Source: Cordylochernes scorpioides
Taxonomy: Eukaryota > Arthropoda > Arachnida > Pseudoscorpiones > Chernetidae
Reading direction: 5' to 3'
Length of the DNA: 64,000 nt
Assembly (NCBI GenBank): GCA_030710605.1
Contig: CP092880.1
Coordinates: 21,729,652 to 21,793,651 of the forward strand
The notes under the pieces were generated by a model. That model was not told the DNA's origin. It saw only the letters and a list, made by a program, of their open reading frames with translations, and ran no database searches. Positions 30,985 to 40,789 of this stretch are shown here, one piece after another (positions within the stretch are counted from its first letter, which is position 1; every line of letters begins with the position of its first letter). Both the position numbers and the translations under genes were made by a program.

Positions 30985-31175
30985 CATATTGTTGCACTCA
31001 GGTTCAGCTTGACCGCTAAGACCCGGGTTCGATTCCCGCATTGAGCATTTTTTTCTGGTTAAAAAAATGCTACAGTAGCCCCCGATTCTTGCAAAAAGTC
31101 GAACCCCAAACGGGGTTCTGGTACATTTGTAAGTGCAAAGTCGAAGTTGCAGCTTTGCAGGGTCATCGACCTTGG
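30985..31175 (+). mobile_element. SINE family A, diverged copy
   Basis: Head gctaagacccgggttcgatt, then cccgcattgagc, a t-rich run, gcccccgattcttgcaaaaa and a tttgtaagtgcaaagtcgaa block. The 3' end differs from other copies. Confidence 0.6.
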
Positions 31176-31179
31176 TTTC

Positions 31180-31865
31180 CTCCTTCTTGGTGTTATACAC
31201 CGAGCGGGTTTCCATACTTAAAGTAAATAAATAAAAGTAAATAAATTACCTTTTAAAGTTATTGTGTTTATTTATTTGTTGTCTTCCTTGTAGGTCGTGA
31301 TCCGCAGTCTTCGTCTAGGTTCTCTCTCGCTTCAATAACCAATCAAGATATATGTACAATATAATATTACAGAAGGAATGAAACCATAGTATATAATATG
31401 TTTCAAATATTAATATTAAATATCATAGAATATTTTGAATAAATGTAGGGTGCATCAAAAGTGATACAAACAATATATGACAAATAAAAGCATCAAATCA
31501 CGAACGTTTCTATAAATAGAACAAAAAAATAATAATATTTCAGAAATTTTTTATCCTTTCTCAATTCATGGAACTATCCTATTTTGCTGAAGAGTTATGC
31601 AACAAGCCGTCATAGATTAGATCAATGAGTTAATCTTGTATTTCAATAGATTGTAACACCTTTGTGTTTGTTTTGACGCTGTAAAAGCCATAGTATGAAG
31701 TAAATAGAAAGTTTGAAAGAAAAACTCTTTATTTACGCATCCCGATGCATTGTTATATGCTAACCTGAATTTGATAATAACCAATATACAACACTACAAA
31801 GTGTCAACCGTGACAATAATTTACTCTCTCGCTGATTCATTCCTATATCCCCTCTATGAGGAGGT
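31180..31865. other. AT-rich, nothing recognised
   Basis: No supported feature. Confidence 0.4.
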
Positions 31866-31869
31866 TTGT

Positions 31870-32052
31870 AGGTTTTAAGTGGTGCACGCGGTCCTATACC
31901 AGCATGTCAGGGATGTACTCTCCGAGACACTCTCGACAGAAAACAAGATAATTCTGCGAGATTTCCTCAACATGGCAATTGAACAAGTTGGGGATAAGGA
32001 CCCATTTATAACCAAGGTCCTATCCGAATTCAGGATGTCTTGTAGCCCTTGA
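31870..32052 (+). pseudogene. LINE L4 ORF C-terminal relic
   Basis: Plus strand reads STENKIILRDFLNMAIEQVG, then DKDPFITKVLSEF...SCSP and stop at 32050-32052. It aligns with the L4 C-terminus at 15937-16218 (EDKILLDKFFNIIIKHV). 5' truncated. Confidence 0.55.
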
Positions 32053-32237
32053 TCTAAACCAATGAAGCCTGTATAGATTTCATTATGTATATTCATCCAT
32101 GTTATTATTTTCTTTAGTTTTCATCTGTCACCATAAATTTTTATGAACAATGTAATAAAAGTTGATTCAATCTCTCTCTCTCTCTTTAGCGGAATCTTTC
32201 CAACGGTGGGCGCCACCAATGATGACATTGTATATAA

Positions 32238-32744
32238 TGTCGCGTATATGGGCCTGAAAACACCTACAACCTCCGCCAATAGATGGCGCTTTCGCTTATT
32301 TATGGTATGCAACTTGTGCGGGAATCGCCGATTGCTGTGGTCCTATTTCCTGGAGTAAATAATGTAAATAGATGTTCATATTGGCTCTGGTGTGTAAATA
32401 ATTGTAAAAACCCGTTGAATGATATTCGAGTTATTATGTAATATAGTTAAAAAGAAGACAATAAAAGAGGAAGAGTGTTAGAAGACTTGATGCCGGTTGC
32501 TGTTGTTACTCTTGCCAACACCACAGTCGCTACTCTTCTGGTAAGTCTCTCGTGTTCCCCCACCAGTGGTAAGGCCGAGAGATACTGCCAGAGGAAAGGA
32601 GTTACACTTGAGTGGTGGTTCTCGGAAACTTTGGGTGGACTGCAGGGTAGAGCTGCAGAGGTAAAGCAACGGGAGCCCGGGCAGGTGATCCACGAAGGAG
32701 GAAGCGGCGTCGTAGCGAAGAACCGGAGGGGGCAACGCGCGACA
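32238..32744. mobile_element. Solo LTR, TGTCGCG-type
   Basis: Begins TGTCGCGTATATGGGC and ends GGCAACGCGCGACA. It shares the interior block with a second copy at 38821-39234 in the opposite orientation (cctccgccaatagatggcgc here; ctcccgttgctc and cctgcccgggct there). TG...CA ends and ~0.5 kb length fit an LTR, probably Ty3/Gypsy. A clear TSD is not seen. ORFs within it, including 32475-32759, are incidental. Confidence 0.6.
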
Positions 32745-33086
32745 ATTTTTTATATATAAATTTATGTATATTATATTTATGTATATTTATCCATTATTTT
32801 ATATATTTACATCTATTTATATATCCTTAGATTATCTCAGCTAGTAAAAAAAAAAACAGAAGACACCTTCATTTAAAGATAGATACATAGAGGCAAACAA
32901 TTCCAAGTGATTTAATTCGCGAATTATTTTATTTACACCTTTATAAACTTTGGAGGGTAAAATTCCTTTTTTTTTTTTACAAATAGACACGGAACATAAA
33001 GATAATCTTCTACAAGCAGATGTAATCTATACAAACGGATTCAGAAGGATTAACTTTTTTTTTTGTCCCAGGTCTGGACTTCAAGT

Positions 33087-33295
33087 CTAGACCAGATCCT
33101 GAAGGCCTCTCTTTATCACCTCAATGACCACAGCTGGGTCGGTGTAGATGTCTGTTCGGCAATGCCCGATGTGATGTGTTCTGGGCTCGCTGGAGAATCC
33201 TGACATTTCGTGCAATTCGGAAAAGTTTTGGATCCACTTGTGAAAATCATTGGACGTAGATGACCTGTTCTAAGACGGAAAAGCATGGTGAAGGA
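33087..33295 (-). pseudogene. LINE L6 ORF2 C-terminal relic
   Basis: One minus frame gives MLFRLRTGHLRPMIFTSGSK, then FPNCTKCQDSPASPEHI, the C-terminal RLRTGH...C..C...SPEH signature of RNase H-bearing LINEs. A +1 shift later gives IYTDPAVVIEVIKRGLQDLV and stop at 33087-33089. So the copy is frameshifted. Confidence 0.75.
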
Positions 33296-33524
33296 TGAAG
33301 AAACTAAAGCACTCTAGTTCAATAGAACTCAGCTGTATTCTACGATTATTTGTATACAGACGAATAGCTTCACGTTTCATGTATATTTGTGATAAATTCA
33401 ATTTACCCTAGATAATTAAAGAGTTCAAATAAAATAATTAGTGAATTAAATAACTTGGAATTGTTTGGTGTCACTATTTATACACATGCCCGCGGGTGAA
33501 TCGTTATATGAAAAGAAAAACATA

Positions 33525-34095
33525 TACACTCATGGACAAAACTTAAGGAAGTTTTGTACCTTTAACCATGTATATCGGGATTCAGACATTAACTCTGAAA
33601 GATACACTCATGGACAAATTTTAAGGTAGTTGTACCTTTTAGCATGTATATCGGGATTCAGATAATAACTCTGAAAGATACACTCATGGACAAATTTTAA
33701 GTTAGTTGTACCTTTTAGCATGTATATCGGGATTCAGACAATAACTCTGAAAGATACACTCATGGACAAAACTTAAGGAAGTTATACCTTTTAGCATGTA
33801 TATCGGGATTCAGACAATAACTGTAATTTGATATACAGTGGCCTTTATTGAATATACACGAGATAATCAGGCGTGAACAAAATTGCCTCTGTTTCCTTTA
33901 AAACTTAAGGAAGTTGTACCTTTTAGCATGTATATCGGGATTCAGACACTTATTCTGAAAGATATTACAGTGACCTTTATTGGAAACACACGAGATAATC
34001 AGGTGTGAACAAAATTGCTTCTGTCTCCTTCAAAGCAACAGATGAGCGACATCAAATACTTTCCATTTTATTGAGCTTTGTCCATGAGGTTTTCC
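33525..34095. repeat. MITE family A, tandem end repeats plus body
   Basis: Four ~76-bp end units (acactcatggacaaaactta ... cagacaataactctgaaag) followed by two body units and a right end (attgagctttgtccatgagg). Confidence 0.75.
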
Positions 34096-34289
34096 GAAAT
34101 TTGAAAAAGTAGTGTGGTGGCAAATATCTGGTAGTTTTAAGGGATGATTGGAAGACAGCACATACCTCTGACCTCTCTTAACATAAAAATGCCGCTGGAA
34201 TCAAGGCCAAGCCCCCTACAAGGTCCCGTAGTGAATTAAAGCTGAAACCTTTCATTTTGTCTCTTTCCTTGTTTTTACTGTTGACGAGC

Positions 34290-34785
34290 AATTACACTCA
34301 TGCGCAAAATTTAAAGAAGTGGAAAGTTTTGAAGTCGCCCTTCGTCTTTTTTATTTGAAAGTAAACAGAGGCAATTTTGTTCACACTTGGTTATCTCGTC
34401 TGTCTTCAATAAAGGTCACTAATATCTTTCAGAGTTATTGTCTGAATCCCGATATACATGCTAAAAGGTATGACTCTAAGTTTTTTCCATGAGTATATCT
34501 TTCAGAGTTATTGTCTCAATCCCGATATACATGCTAAAGGGTATAACTTTAAGTTTTTTCCATGAGTGTATCTTTCAGAGTTATTGTCTCAATCCCGATA
34601 TACATGGTAAAAGGTACAACTTCCTTAAGTTTTGTCCATGAGTGTATCTTTCAGAGTTATGCATATACATGCTGAAAGGTACAACTACCTTGAGTTTTAT
34701 CCATGAGTGTATCTTTCAGAGTTATTGTGTGAATCCCGATATACATGCTGAAAGGTATAGCTTATTAAAGTTTATCAATGAATAA
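34290..34785. repeat. MITE family A, body plus tandem right ends
   Basis: Left terminus ttacactcatgcgcaaaatt, one body, then five copies of the 76-bp right-end unit. This is the clearest case where one element has one left end and many right ends. Confidence 0.75.
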
Positions 34786-35159
34786 GTGGGTCATCATATT
34801 ATTTTCTAATAAATATCCACTGAAAGATCCTAACTGCTCCTTTAAATTTTATCTGCCTTGTATGTCCTGTTGGCGAAACAGACGCGTGGCATCTCCACGG
34901 GGTAGGTTGGCATTGATGATCGCCCCAGATCTCTCAGGTAGGTACCACTGGTGATTGGAGTATGAATGAACTCAATCAGAAGGAGGGAGACGGCTTGATG
35001 TTTCAAGATAGATTCTTCAAACTTTTGGAAACATTTTCAGAAGACAGATACAGTTCCTCGTAGATTCGATCAAGGCAGAAAAGGAACGAAAATCACTCAA
35101 AAATATCGCTTCAGAACATTTATATCCTATGTTTACGCACACACAAAACCATCGGGACG
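34786..35159. other. Unassigned
   Basis: A plus frame from about 35041 reads QFLVDSIKAEKERKSLKNIA but no family is recognised. Confidence 0.3.
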
Positions 35160-35530
35160 GCTATATGAGAGATGACGTCATGCGAAAAAGGGTAAACCAG
35201 CCAACCTCAGAGTCCACTGAAGAATGTAGTCCTGGGCGAGATTTGCTGGACAACTGCCTGTCCCTATACCTGATACAAAGAGGGATCCTGATTAGTGACA
35301 GGTATCGTGATGGAATCTAGGTTCCTCTTTTTGTCAAGACATTCTATAACGGTTCGATTTATTTTAATGGGAAATGATTCCAGGTCACACAAGGCTAGGG
35401 TCAATCAGTCAACCCCAGGGACCACTGCAGAAAGAAGTCCGGGATGTCATTGTGCTGGACAGCTGCCTGTCCCTATACCTGATAGAAAGAGGAATCCTGA
35501 TTAGTGACAGGCATCGTGATGATTTCTTGG
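35160..35530 (+). repeat. Two copies of a coding-like unit
   Basis: LSLYLIQRGILISDRYRD (35129-35320 frame) and LSLYLIERGILISDRHRD (35374-35598 frame) are encoded by two copies ~210 bp apart. The piece between belongs to the Tc1 relic. The peptide is helical and possibly from an older gene or transposon; not identified. Confidence 0.4.
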
Positions 35531-35915
35531 GTCATCTTTTTGACAATATATTCCATTATTTTGAAAATAGAGCAATCCATAAATATAGCTTTAAATAAAA
35601 AAGCATATATTGGATCAAAATATAATTTATTTTACCAATATATTTAGTTGGCCGAACGCCATATTGGTAAAATGAATGATATTTGATCCAATATAAGCTT
35701 TTTTATTTGAAGATTTCATCATGGTTCGATTAATTTTAACGGGCAATGATGCCAGGTCACACAAGGTTAGTTATGTTAACAATATCCTTGAAGATCAGGA
35801 TTTTCGTAGGATGGGGTCGTTAGCAAGATCAACAGATTTGAATCTCATTAACTATGTAGGGGATGCTTTATGGGGGGTAGGAGGGAACACCCTCTTAGAA
35901 CTTTATAGGAACTGA
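35340..35915 (+). pseudogene. Tc1/mariner transposase relic, interrupted
   Basis: Plus frame at 35721-35915 reads LILTGNDARSHKVSYVNNIL, EDQDFRRMGSLARSTDLNL, then INYVGDAL. This follows the Tc1 order (DNARPH.AR.V...L, .I..M.WPARSPDLNPIEHVWD). The second catalytic Asp and the Glu of the DDE triad are changed (GND for DDN; IN for IE), so it is inactive. A first partial copy (FILMGNDSRSHKARV) lies at 35350-35405; a foldback (35593-35708) separates the two. Confidence 0.7.
35593..35708. repeat. Foldback element, ~116 bp
   Basis: Arms aagcatatattggatcaaa and the inverse ttgatccaatataagctt; centre contains gttggccgaacgcc. Related to the larger foldback at 39875-40328 (same tip sequence catatattgga). 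Confidence 0.75.
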
Positions 35916-36102
35916 AAACTTTGCTTTTGGAAAAGAATAATTCTCTTTCTAGAGATACCACATATCCACTTTCAATATACTAACCAACAGCAGGAGGTCA
36001 TGCTGTAACATTTACATTGCCGCTTCAACGTTCAACACCTATCTCTTTCACATAAAAACTACTCCAACCAAATTTTGAAGGAGCTCTCCTTTACCCTGTA
36101 TA

Positions 36103-36312
36103 TACACTTATGGAGACAAAACTTAAGGAAGTTGTACCTTTTAGCATATATATCGTGTTAATCGGGACAATAACTCTGAAAGATATTTGATATAACAGTG
36201 ACCTTTATTGAAGACACACGATATAACAAAGTATGAACAGAATTTCTTCTGTGTCCCCTTAAAAAGAAAACAACGACTTTCCAGTTTTTTTTATTTTTCT
36301 ATATATGAGTGT
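36103..36312. mobile_element. MITE family A, single copy
   Basis: Left end tacacttatggagacaaaac, right end degenerate (tttttctatatatgagtgta). About 210 bp with body cagtgacctttattgaagac. Confidence 0.7.
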
Positions 36313-36343
36313 ATTTCTATTATAAATAATTGGTTATTTATTA

Positions 36344-36852
36344 CTAGACGAATGGCCCGGGCAACGCCCGGGTTTTACCCGAGTGCGTATATATTTTAAA
36401 AACGTTTTAATTCAAATACTATTCGTTACAATTATAAATTGGCGCCATGGATGTCACTCTTGTGAAACGTCCCGTTCCAAACTGTGTGTTTTTAAAATGT
36501 TTTAATTAAAATACTATTCGTTACAATTATAAATTGGCGCCGTGGATGTCTCTCTTGTGAAACGTCCCGCCCCAAACTGTGTGTGTCTTGAAAATATAAA
36601 AATGTGAATTTTCATAAAGATTTCATCATGTCGATTTTTTTTTGCATTTCACCTACTAAATTAACTTTATGAACGGAAAAATATGTCCAGGGTAGCCTAG
36701 TGGTCATGACATCTGCCCGGTAAGCGGAAGGTCGTGGGTTAGATTCCCATCCCTTGACACTTTTTTTATTTTATCCATTCTGACCAAAATCTATCCGTGA
36801 ACTTCACACAGTGAACTTCACACAGACAGAATAAGGCAATTATATAAGTAGA
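36344..36852 (-). mobile_element. Non-autonomous Helitron, 509 bp
   Basis: On the minus strand it starts TCTACTTATATAATTGCC (5' TC) and ends with a GC-rich hairpin cccgggcgttgcccggg, 7-8 nt, then CTAG. The flanks are A before TC and T after CTAG, the AT target expected for Helitrons. The interior holds two 95-bp direct repeats (36405-36499 and 36500-36590), and a tRNA-like stretch. No Rep/helicase ORF, so mobilisation would need a partner. Confidence 0.8.
36686..36758 (+). tRNA. tRNA-Thr(GGT)-like sequence inside the Helitron (probable pseudogene or SINE head)
   Basis: Acceptor arms gtccagg/ccttgac pair 6 of 7. The anticodon stem tctgc/gcgga encloses ccggtaa, which would put GGT in the anticodon position. 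The T arm gtggg-ttagatt-cccat pairs. The D arm does not fold well, position 33 is C rather than T, and TTAGATT replaces TTCGATT. A functional tRNA is unlikely. An A box (tagcctagtgg) and B box (gggttagattcc) are present. A T run follows. Confidence 0.5.
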
Positions 36853-36859
36853 TATTTAA

Positions 36860-37290
36860 TGTATCATTGTGAAAACAATTTGAATAAAATATTATAAATT
36901 TTGAGAAGATATATATGAATATAGTTTATATATATATATATAGTAAAAAAAATTGTGAGTCAATTTTGTTCACCATTATAAAAATAATTTCAAATTTGTG
37001 TTTATAACGTTCCAGATATCTCTATTTAGTTACTTGTACTTGATGGCGGGTTTGTACTTGTTCAAGAGAATCAAGGATCATTGATGAAAGTATTCCATTA
37101 AGGTGCTCAATGCATACATCTCTCTCGGTTCTCGTTGCACCATTTGGCCTCCACAACGCTTGTGTAAACGTATAGGATTTTGTAAACACTTATTGAAATA
37201 AATAATTAATGTTTTTAATTAATTCCGTTTAAGAGCAATTATCATTTGAAAACTAGTATTTTAAAATAAAAATAAACTAATTTTCCTTTG
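36860..37290. other. AT-rich, nothing recognised
   Basis: (ta)n near 36930; otherwise no supported feature. Confidence 0.4.
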
Positions 37291-37296
37291 CTTATC

Positions 37297-37589
37297 CCTA
37301 GTACACGTGATACAGGCCATAATAATCTTGGTGGGTAGAAGTAGGCGACTGCTTTTATTGTAAGTGCACCACATGTCTACACATGTGAAAAGTAGTTTGA
37401 CTTTGCACTTACAAATTTGCCATAGCCCCGTTTAGTTACTTGCTTCCGCTGGTGGGATTGGACTTTTGCAAGAATCGGTGGCTATTGGAGCATTTTTTTT
37501 TTTTTAATCAGAAAAAAGTACCCAATGCGGGAATCGAACCCGGGTCGTAGCGGTCGAAAAACAACGGTTTAGACCATTCTTCCACTGAA
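37297..37589 (-). mobile_element. SINE family A, near-complete copy
   Basis: Minus-strand head with the T-arm-like ggttcgattcccgc and the aacggtttagaccattc block, full body, and tail at the left (tatccctagtacacgtgata). Followed directly on the head side by a 25-C run. Confidence 0.75.
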
Positions 37590-37614
37590 CCCCCCCCCCC
37601 CCCCCCCCCCCCCC
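37590..37614. repeat. Poly-C run (25 C)
   Basis: Uninterrupted C run at the head end of the SINE. Length may be affected by assembly error. Confidence 0.8.
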
Positions 37615-38314
37615 TCCCTGGAACTAATATTTATAGTGTTTAAAGGCTTTTCACAATTTCATCTTGAATTAAGCGTCTAAGTGTATTTCATCTTTCATCA
37701 TTACCGTGTCTCTGCCGTGTAGATAATACCCGGGTAGAGAAACACATGGCGACATTACTTATCTACCTGATTATATTGTCTACGGTTCTAAGTAGTGTCT
37801 TCTCTAGCGGGGACTACAACTCTATGGTTCAAACTGCTTTATTCTTTCAAGTGCAAATATAATAATCTATATATGTATATAGACGTATATCTCGAGATAT
37901 CGTTCAACCAGTACGCATCATCCACTATGTACATTGGAGACGCCAGTTATGTAAATTTCTCTTTTTTGCTTATTCAGCCAGAAGATTTACATATTTTTAA
38001 ATATAATTCTGTATATAAGGATGTGTAAGTTTAATAAACGTGTGTCAGTTATAAATCAGGTATTGGTGAATTATTAGTGTCATCAGTGTGTTGTGGGCAC
38101 TTTTAAGGAAGCATATAGGCTTCGGTTGGAGACCAGAAGAAGTCTGGCAAGAAGATACAGTCAAGCTCTGCCATAACTATTTAGATAAGGCCAGACATAT
38201 CCAGGATGCGGCAAGCTTTCCGAGCTTAGTAAGTGAGGCAGTGATTGCATCCGAAACACACATAAAAGTTGTTTTACACACAGAAATAATGTAAAATATA
38301 TTTCTCTCAATATT
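37615..38314. other. No recognised feature
   Basis: Plus ORFs at 37795-38028 and 38088-38294 have no recognisable domain. Confidence 0.35.
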
Positions 38315-38635
38315 ATAAGTATTTCTTTTTCTTCTTTCTTATCTCCACTCAATCATATTAGGATGTCAAGTTGTAAAGCTTGAGACTTTTGATGGTGTGG
38401 GTGAAGTAGAATACGTCTGCCTTTGTAATTAAGACTGCGAGCACTACTCAGTGGCAGGCCGACTTAGCTCCAAAAGAAATGGCCGCCTCTAACATGAGGG
38501 GAAAACGCCATGTGCAGCGCTCCTAACATGGAGTACAAACGCTGCTCATTCTGTATCCCTGGATTAGGAGCCTTTACAGGGTACTATCAGCCGGGCCAGC
38601 TGAGCCCAGGTTTTTTAGCGAGCTCATAAGTATTT
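38315..38635 (-). mobile_element. L5 retroposon insertion with 10-bp TSD
   Basis: Insert 38325-38625 (301 bp) flanked by ataagtattt at 38315-38324 and 38626-38635. Minus orientation; the tail (complement of tctttttcttctttcttatc) is at the left. Third copy of the L5 unit. Confidence 0.85.
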
Positions 38636-38694
38636 AAAATATGTAAATAATAATGTATATATAAAAATAGTATTTATCATAAAATTTGTTAACG

Positions 38695-38745
38695 TGATAA
38701 TTCTGTTGAAGGACTGACAAGTCCGAAAGCTTGGAAATAAAAGGT
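38695..38745 (+). ncRNA. Decayed hammerhead-like motif
   Basis: ctgttga, then stem II-like aggac-tgaca-agtcc, then gaaagcttgg. Stem II is perfect and GAAA is in place, but the core has CTGTTGA instead of CTGANGA (A6 lost) and stem I pairing is poor. AAGCTT could be a palindromic stem III. Probably inactive, or coincidence. Confidence 0.3.
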
Positions 38746-38820
38746 TTTCTCAAGGAACTTAGCCCTGGCAGCTTTAGTTATTTTATAATAATCTAGATGT
38801 ATTTCGTGAATTTATAATAT

Positions 38821-39234
38821 TGTCGCGTCTTGACCCCTCCGGTTCTCTACGACGATGCGCTTCTTCCGCCGTGGATCACCTGCCCGGGCTCCCGTTGCTC
38901 TTCCCTGTAGCTCCTCCCTGCAGGCACCCCGAAGACGTCCAGTAGCAACGATGATGGCGATGGCGAGAGTAACGACAGAAGGCGGCACGGAGACTTTAAA
39001 CACTAACTTTATTGTTATCCACTACTAAACATTACATTTAAATGAGATAATAAACAATGGTTATTTACATTATGTTACATCCTGGGGCCAACATAAAAGT
39101 GTATTTACAATTACCTTCCCCAGGAAACAGGACCACAGCAGTCGGCGACTCCCACATCAGTTAGAGAAGGCAAACAGGCAAAAGCGCCATCCATTGGCGG
39201 AGGTCGTAGTTATTTGGAGGCCTTACACGCGACA
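38821..39234 (-). mobile_element. Solo LTR, TGTCGCG-type, with 4-bp TSD
   Basis: Ends TGTCGCGTCTTG and (right) ACACGCGACA; flanked by atat on both sides (38817-38820, 39235-39238). 414 bp. Homologous to 32238-32744 in the inverse orientation. Ty3/Gypsy is suggested by ends and TSD size only. Confidence 0.65.
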
Positions 39235-39239
39235 ATATT

Positions 39240-39704
39240 AATATTTGCGGGCATTCATTGATCGATCCAAATTGATTGAAAGTTGAACCTGTATTTTTAA
39301 GGAATGTTAGCTTTTAAAGAAAAGAAATGAGTATATTTATAATCACATTTCTTCACTCAATCGCATATTAGGGTATCAAGCCTGTAGAGCTTGTTGATGG
39401 TGTCTATGGGGATGAATATAGCTCATTAATATATTTTCATCACAGTAAGGACAGTAGAAGTTTGATTTATTTGTGAAAAGAAACATTCGCGTCTTAATGT
39501 TTCCATTTGTTATATATAGATGGCGTGTTATTGCTTTGTGTCATCAATATATGCGCCAATACAGTCTATGATGTGGTTTGGGGTTGCAGGAGGTGTATTT
39601 ATGAAGAAAACGTATATTAATGAATGTTCCAATTATATATTCCAATGAGTATATATTCCAAACAGTTCCAAGTATAGATAAAGAATTCTTTCTGATTTGA
39701 AATT
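39240..39704. other. Fragments only
   Basis: 39340-39410 resembles an L5 piece (cactcaatcgcatattaggg). 39430-39525 is half of the foldback at 56038-56349 (catcacagtaaggacagtag). Confidence 0.4.
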
Positions 39705-39810
39705 AAACGAAAAAAACCATGGTGAAGGAAGACGAGTTTCTTTTATTGATGCATAGGGGCTTATGCATCAATAAAAGAAACTAGACTTCCTTCACCATGT
39801 TTTTTCGTTT
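39705..39810. repeat. Near-perfect hairpin
   Basis: Arms include catggtgaaggaagac...gtttcttttattgatgcata and the inverse, with a very short loop (ggggc). About 49-bp arms with one or two mismatches. Confidence 0.85.
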
Positions 39811-39874
39811 AAGTTCCATGTGTATATATATAAGTTCTGAAAATAGAACAATCCATACTTGAATCATTAGATAA

Positions 39875-40328
39875 TAAAAAGGCATATATTGGATTGAATA
39901 AAAGATTTATTTGCCAATATTTTAGTTGGCTGAACGCCAACCTTTATCAAGGCATTACATTTTTGTATACACAAACTCAGCGCCGCATAGTGTTATAATA
40001 TCACAGTTGAAATCATTTAAAATACAAAGTAGGTGGGAGAAATTTGTGCATGATAAAATTATTATAAAAATTACAATCATTATTTTTTATTTAATATTTT
40101 GAATTATTTAACTTATTCTAATTATAATTTTTATAATGATTTTTGAATGCACACAAATATTTCCCCCACCTACCCTGTATTTTAAATGATTTCAACTGAG
40201 ATATTATAACACTATGCGGCGCTGAGTTTGTGTATACAAAATTGTAATACCTCGATAAAGGTTGGCGTTCAGCCAACCGAAATATTGGCAAATAAATCTT
40301 TTATTCAATCCAATATATGCCTTTTTAC
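39875..40328. mobile_element. Foldback element, 454 bp
   Basis: Arms of ~200 bp (ggcatatattggattgaata ... inverse at 40300-40325), AT-rich centre. Each arm has a hammerhead-like relic: on the plus strand at 40247-40290, tcgataaaggttggcgttca, then gccaaccgaaatattgg has a strong stem II (GGTTGGC/GCCAACC) and GAAA, but the CUGANGA core is broken. Non-coding. Confidence 0.75.
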
Positions 40329-40789
40329 TATATATATAAGTATATATTATAAGAATCAAGCCTGTATGTATCCAAGACATGATGATGTATTCAAGAATTA
40401 AGAATGTCTTTAAAAGGCGAAGTCATGGTAAAGGACCCACAATACAAATCAATACACCAATATGATCTTTACGCAGATTAGCGAAGAGAATTAATTGAAT
40501 GAATTTATCAGAATATGATATTCAGTCAAATTGAGAAAATCATAACCAGACATCAAGGACATTATAATGTCAATGATATCATTAACAGAAGTCTGATGAC
40601 CTTGTTGAGAGTTTCCTCTTACGTTATATAAAGACCATCGCCCCAGGACAGAACTATTATTGATCAGCCTCTCTCTGGTTTCGAAATAAAAAAAAAGAGT
40701 GAAAAGTAGGTTATTCCTCTGATTAACACACTCCCTACTGGGTAAATCAGTTTTCACACCCCGAGGCCGGTTTGTCTTTGGCTCTGATT

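Noticed and set aside
32475..32759. 94-codon ORF as a gene
   Set aside because: Lies wholly within the solo LTR.
37590..37614. Poly-C run as a biological signal
   Set aside because: Homopolymer at a SINE edge; could be slippage or assembly artefact.
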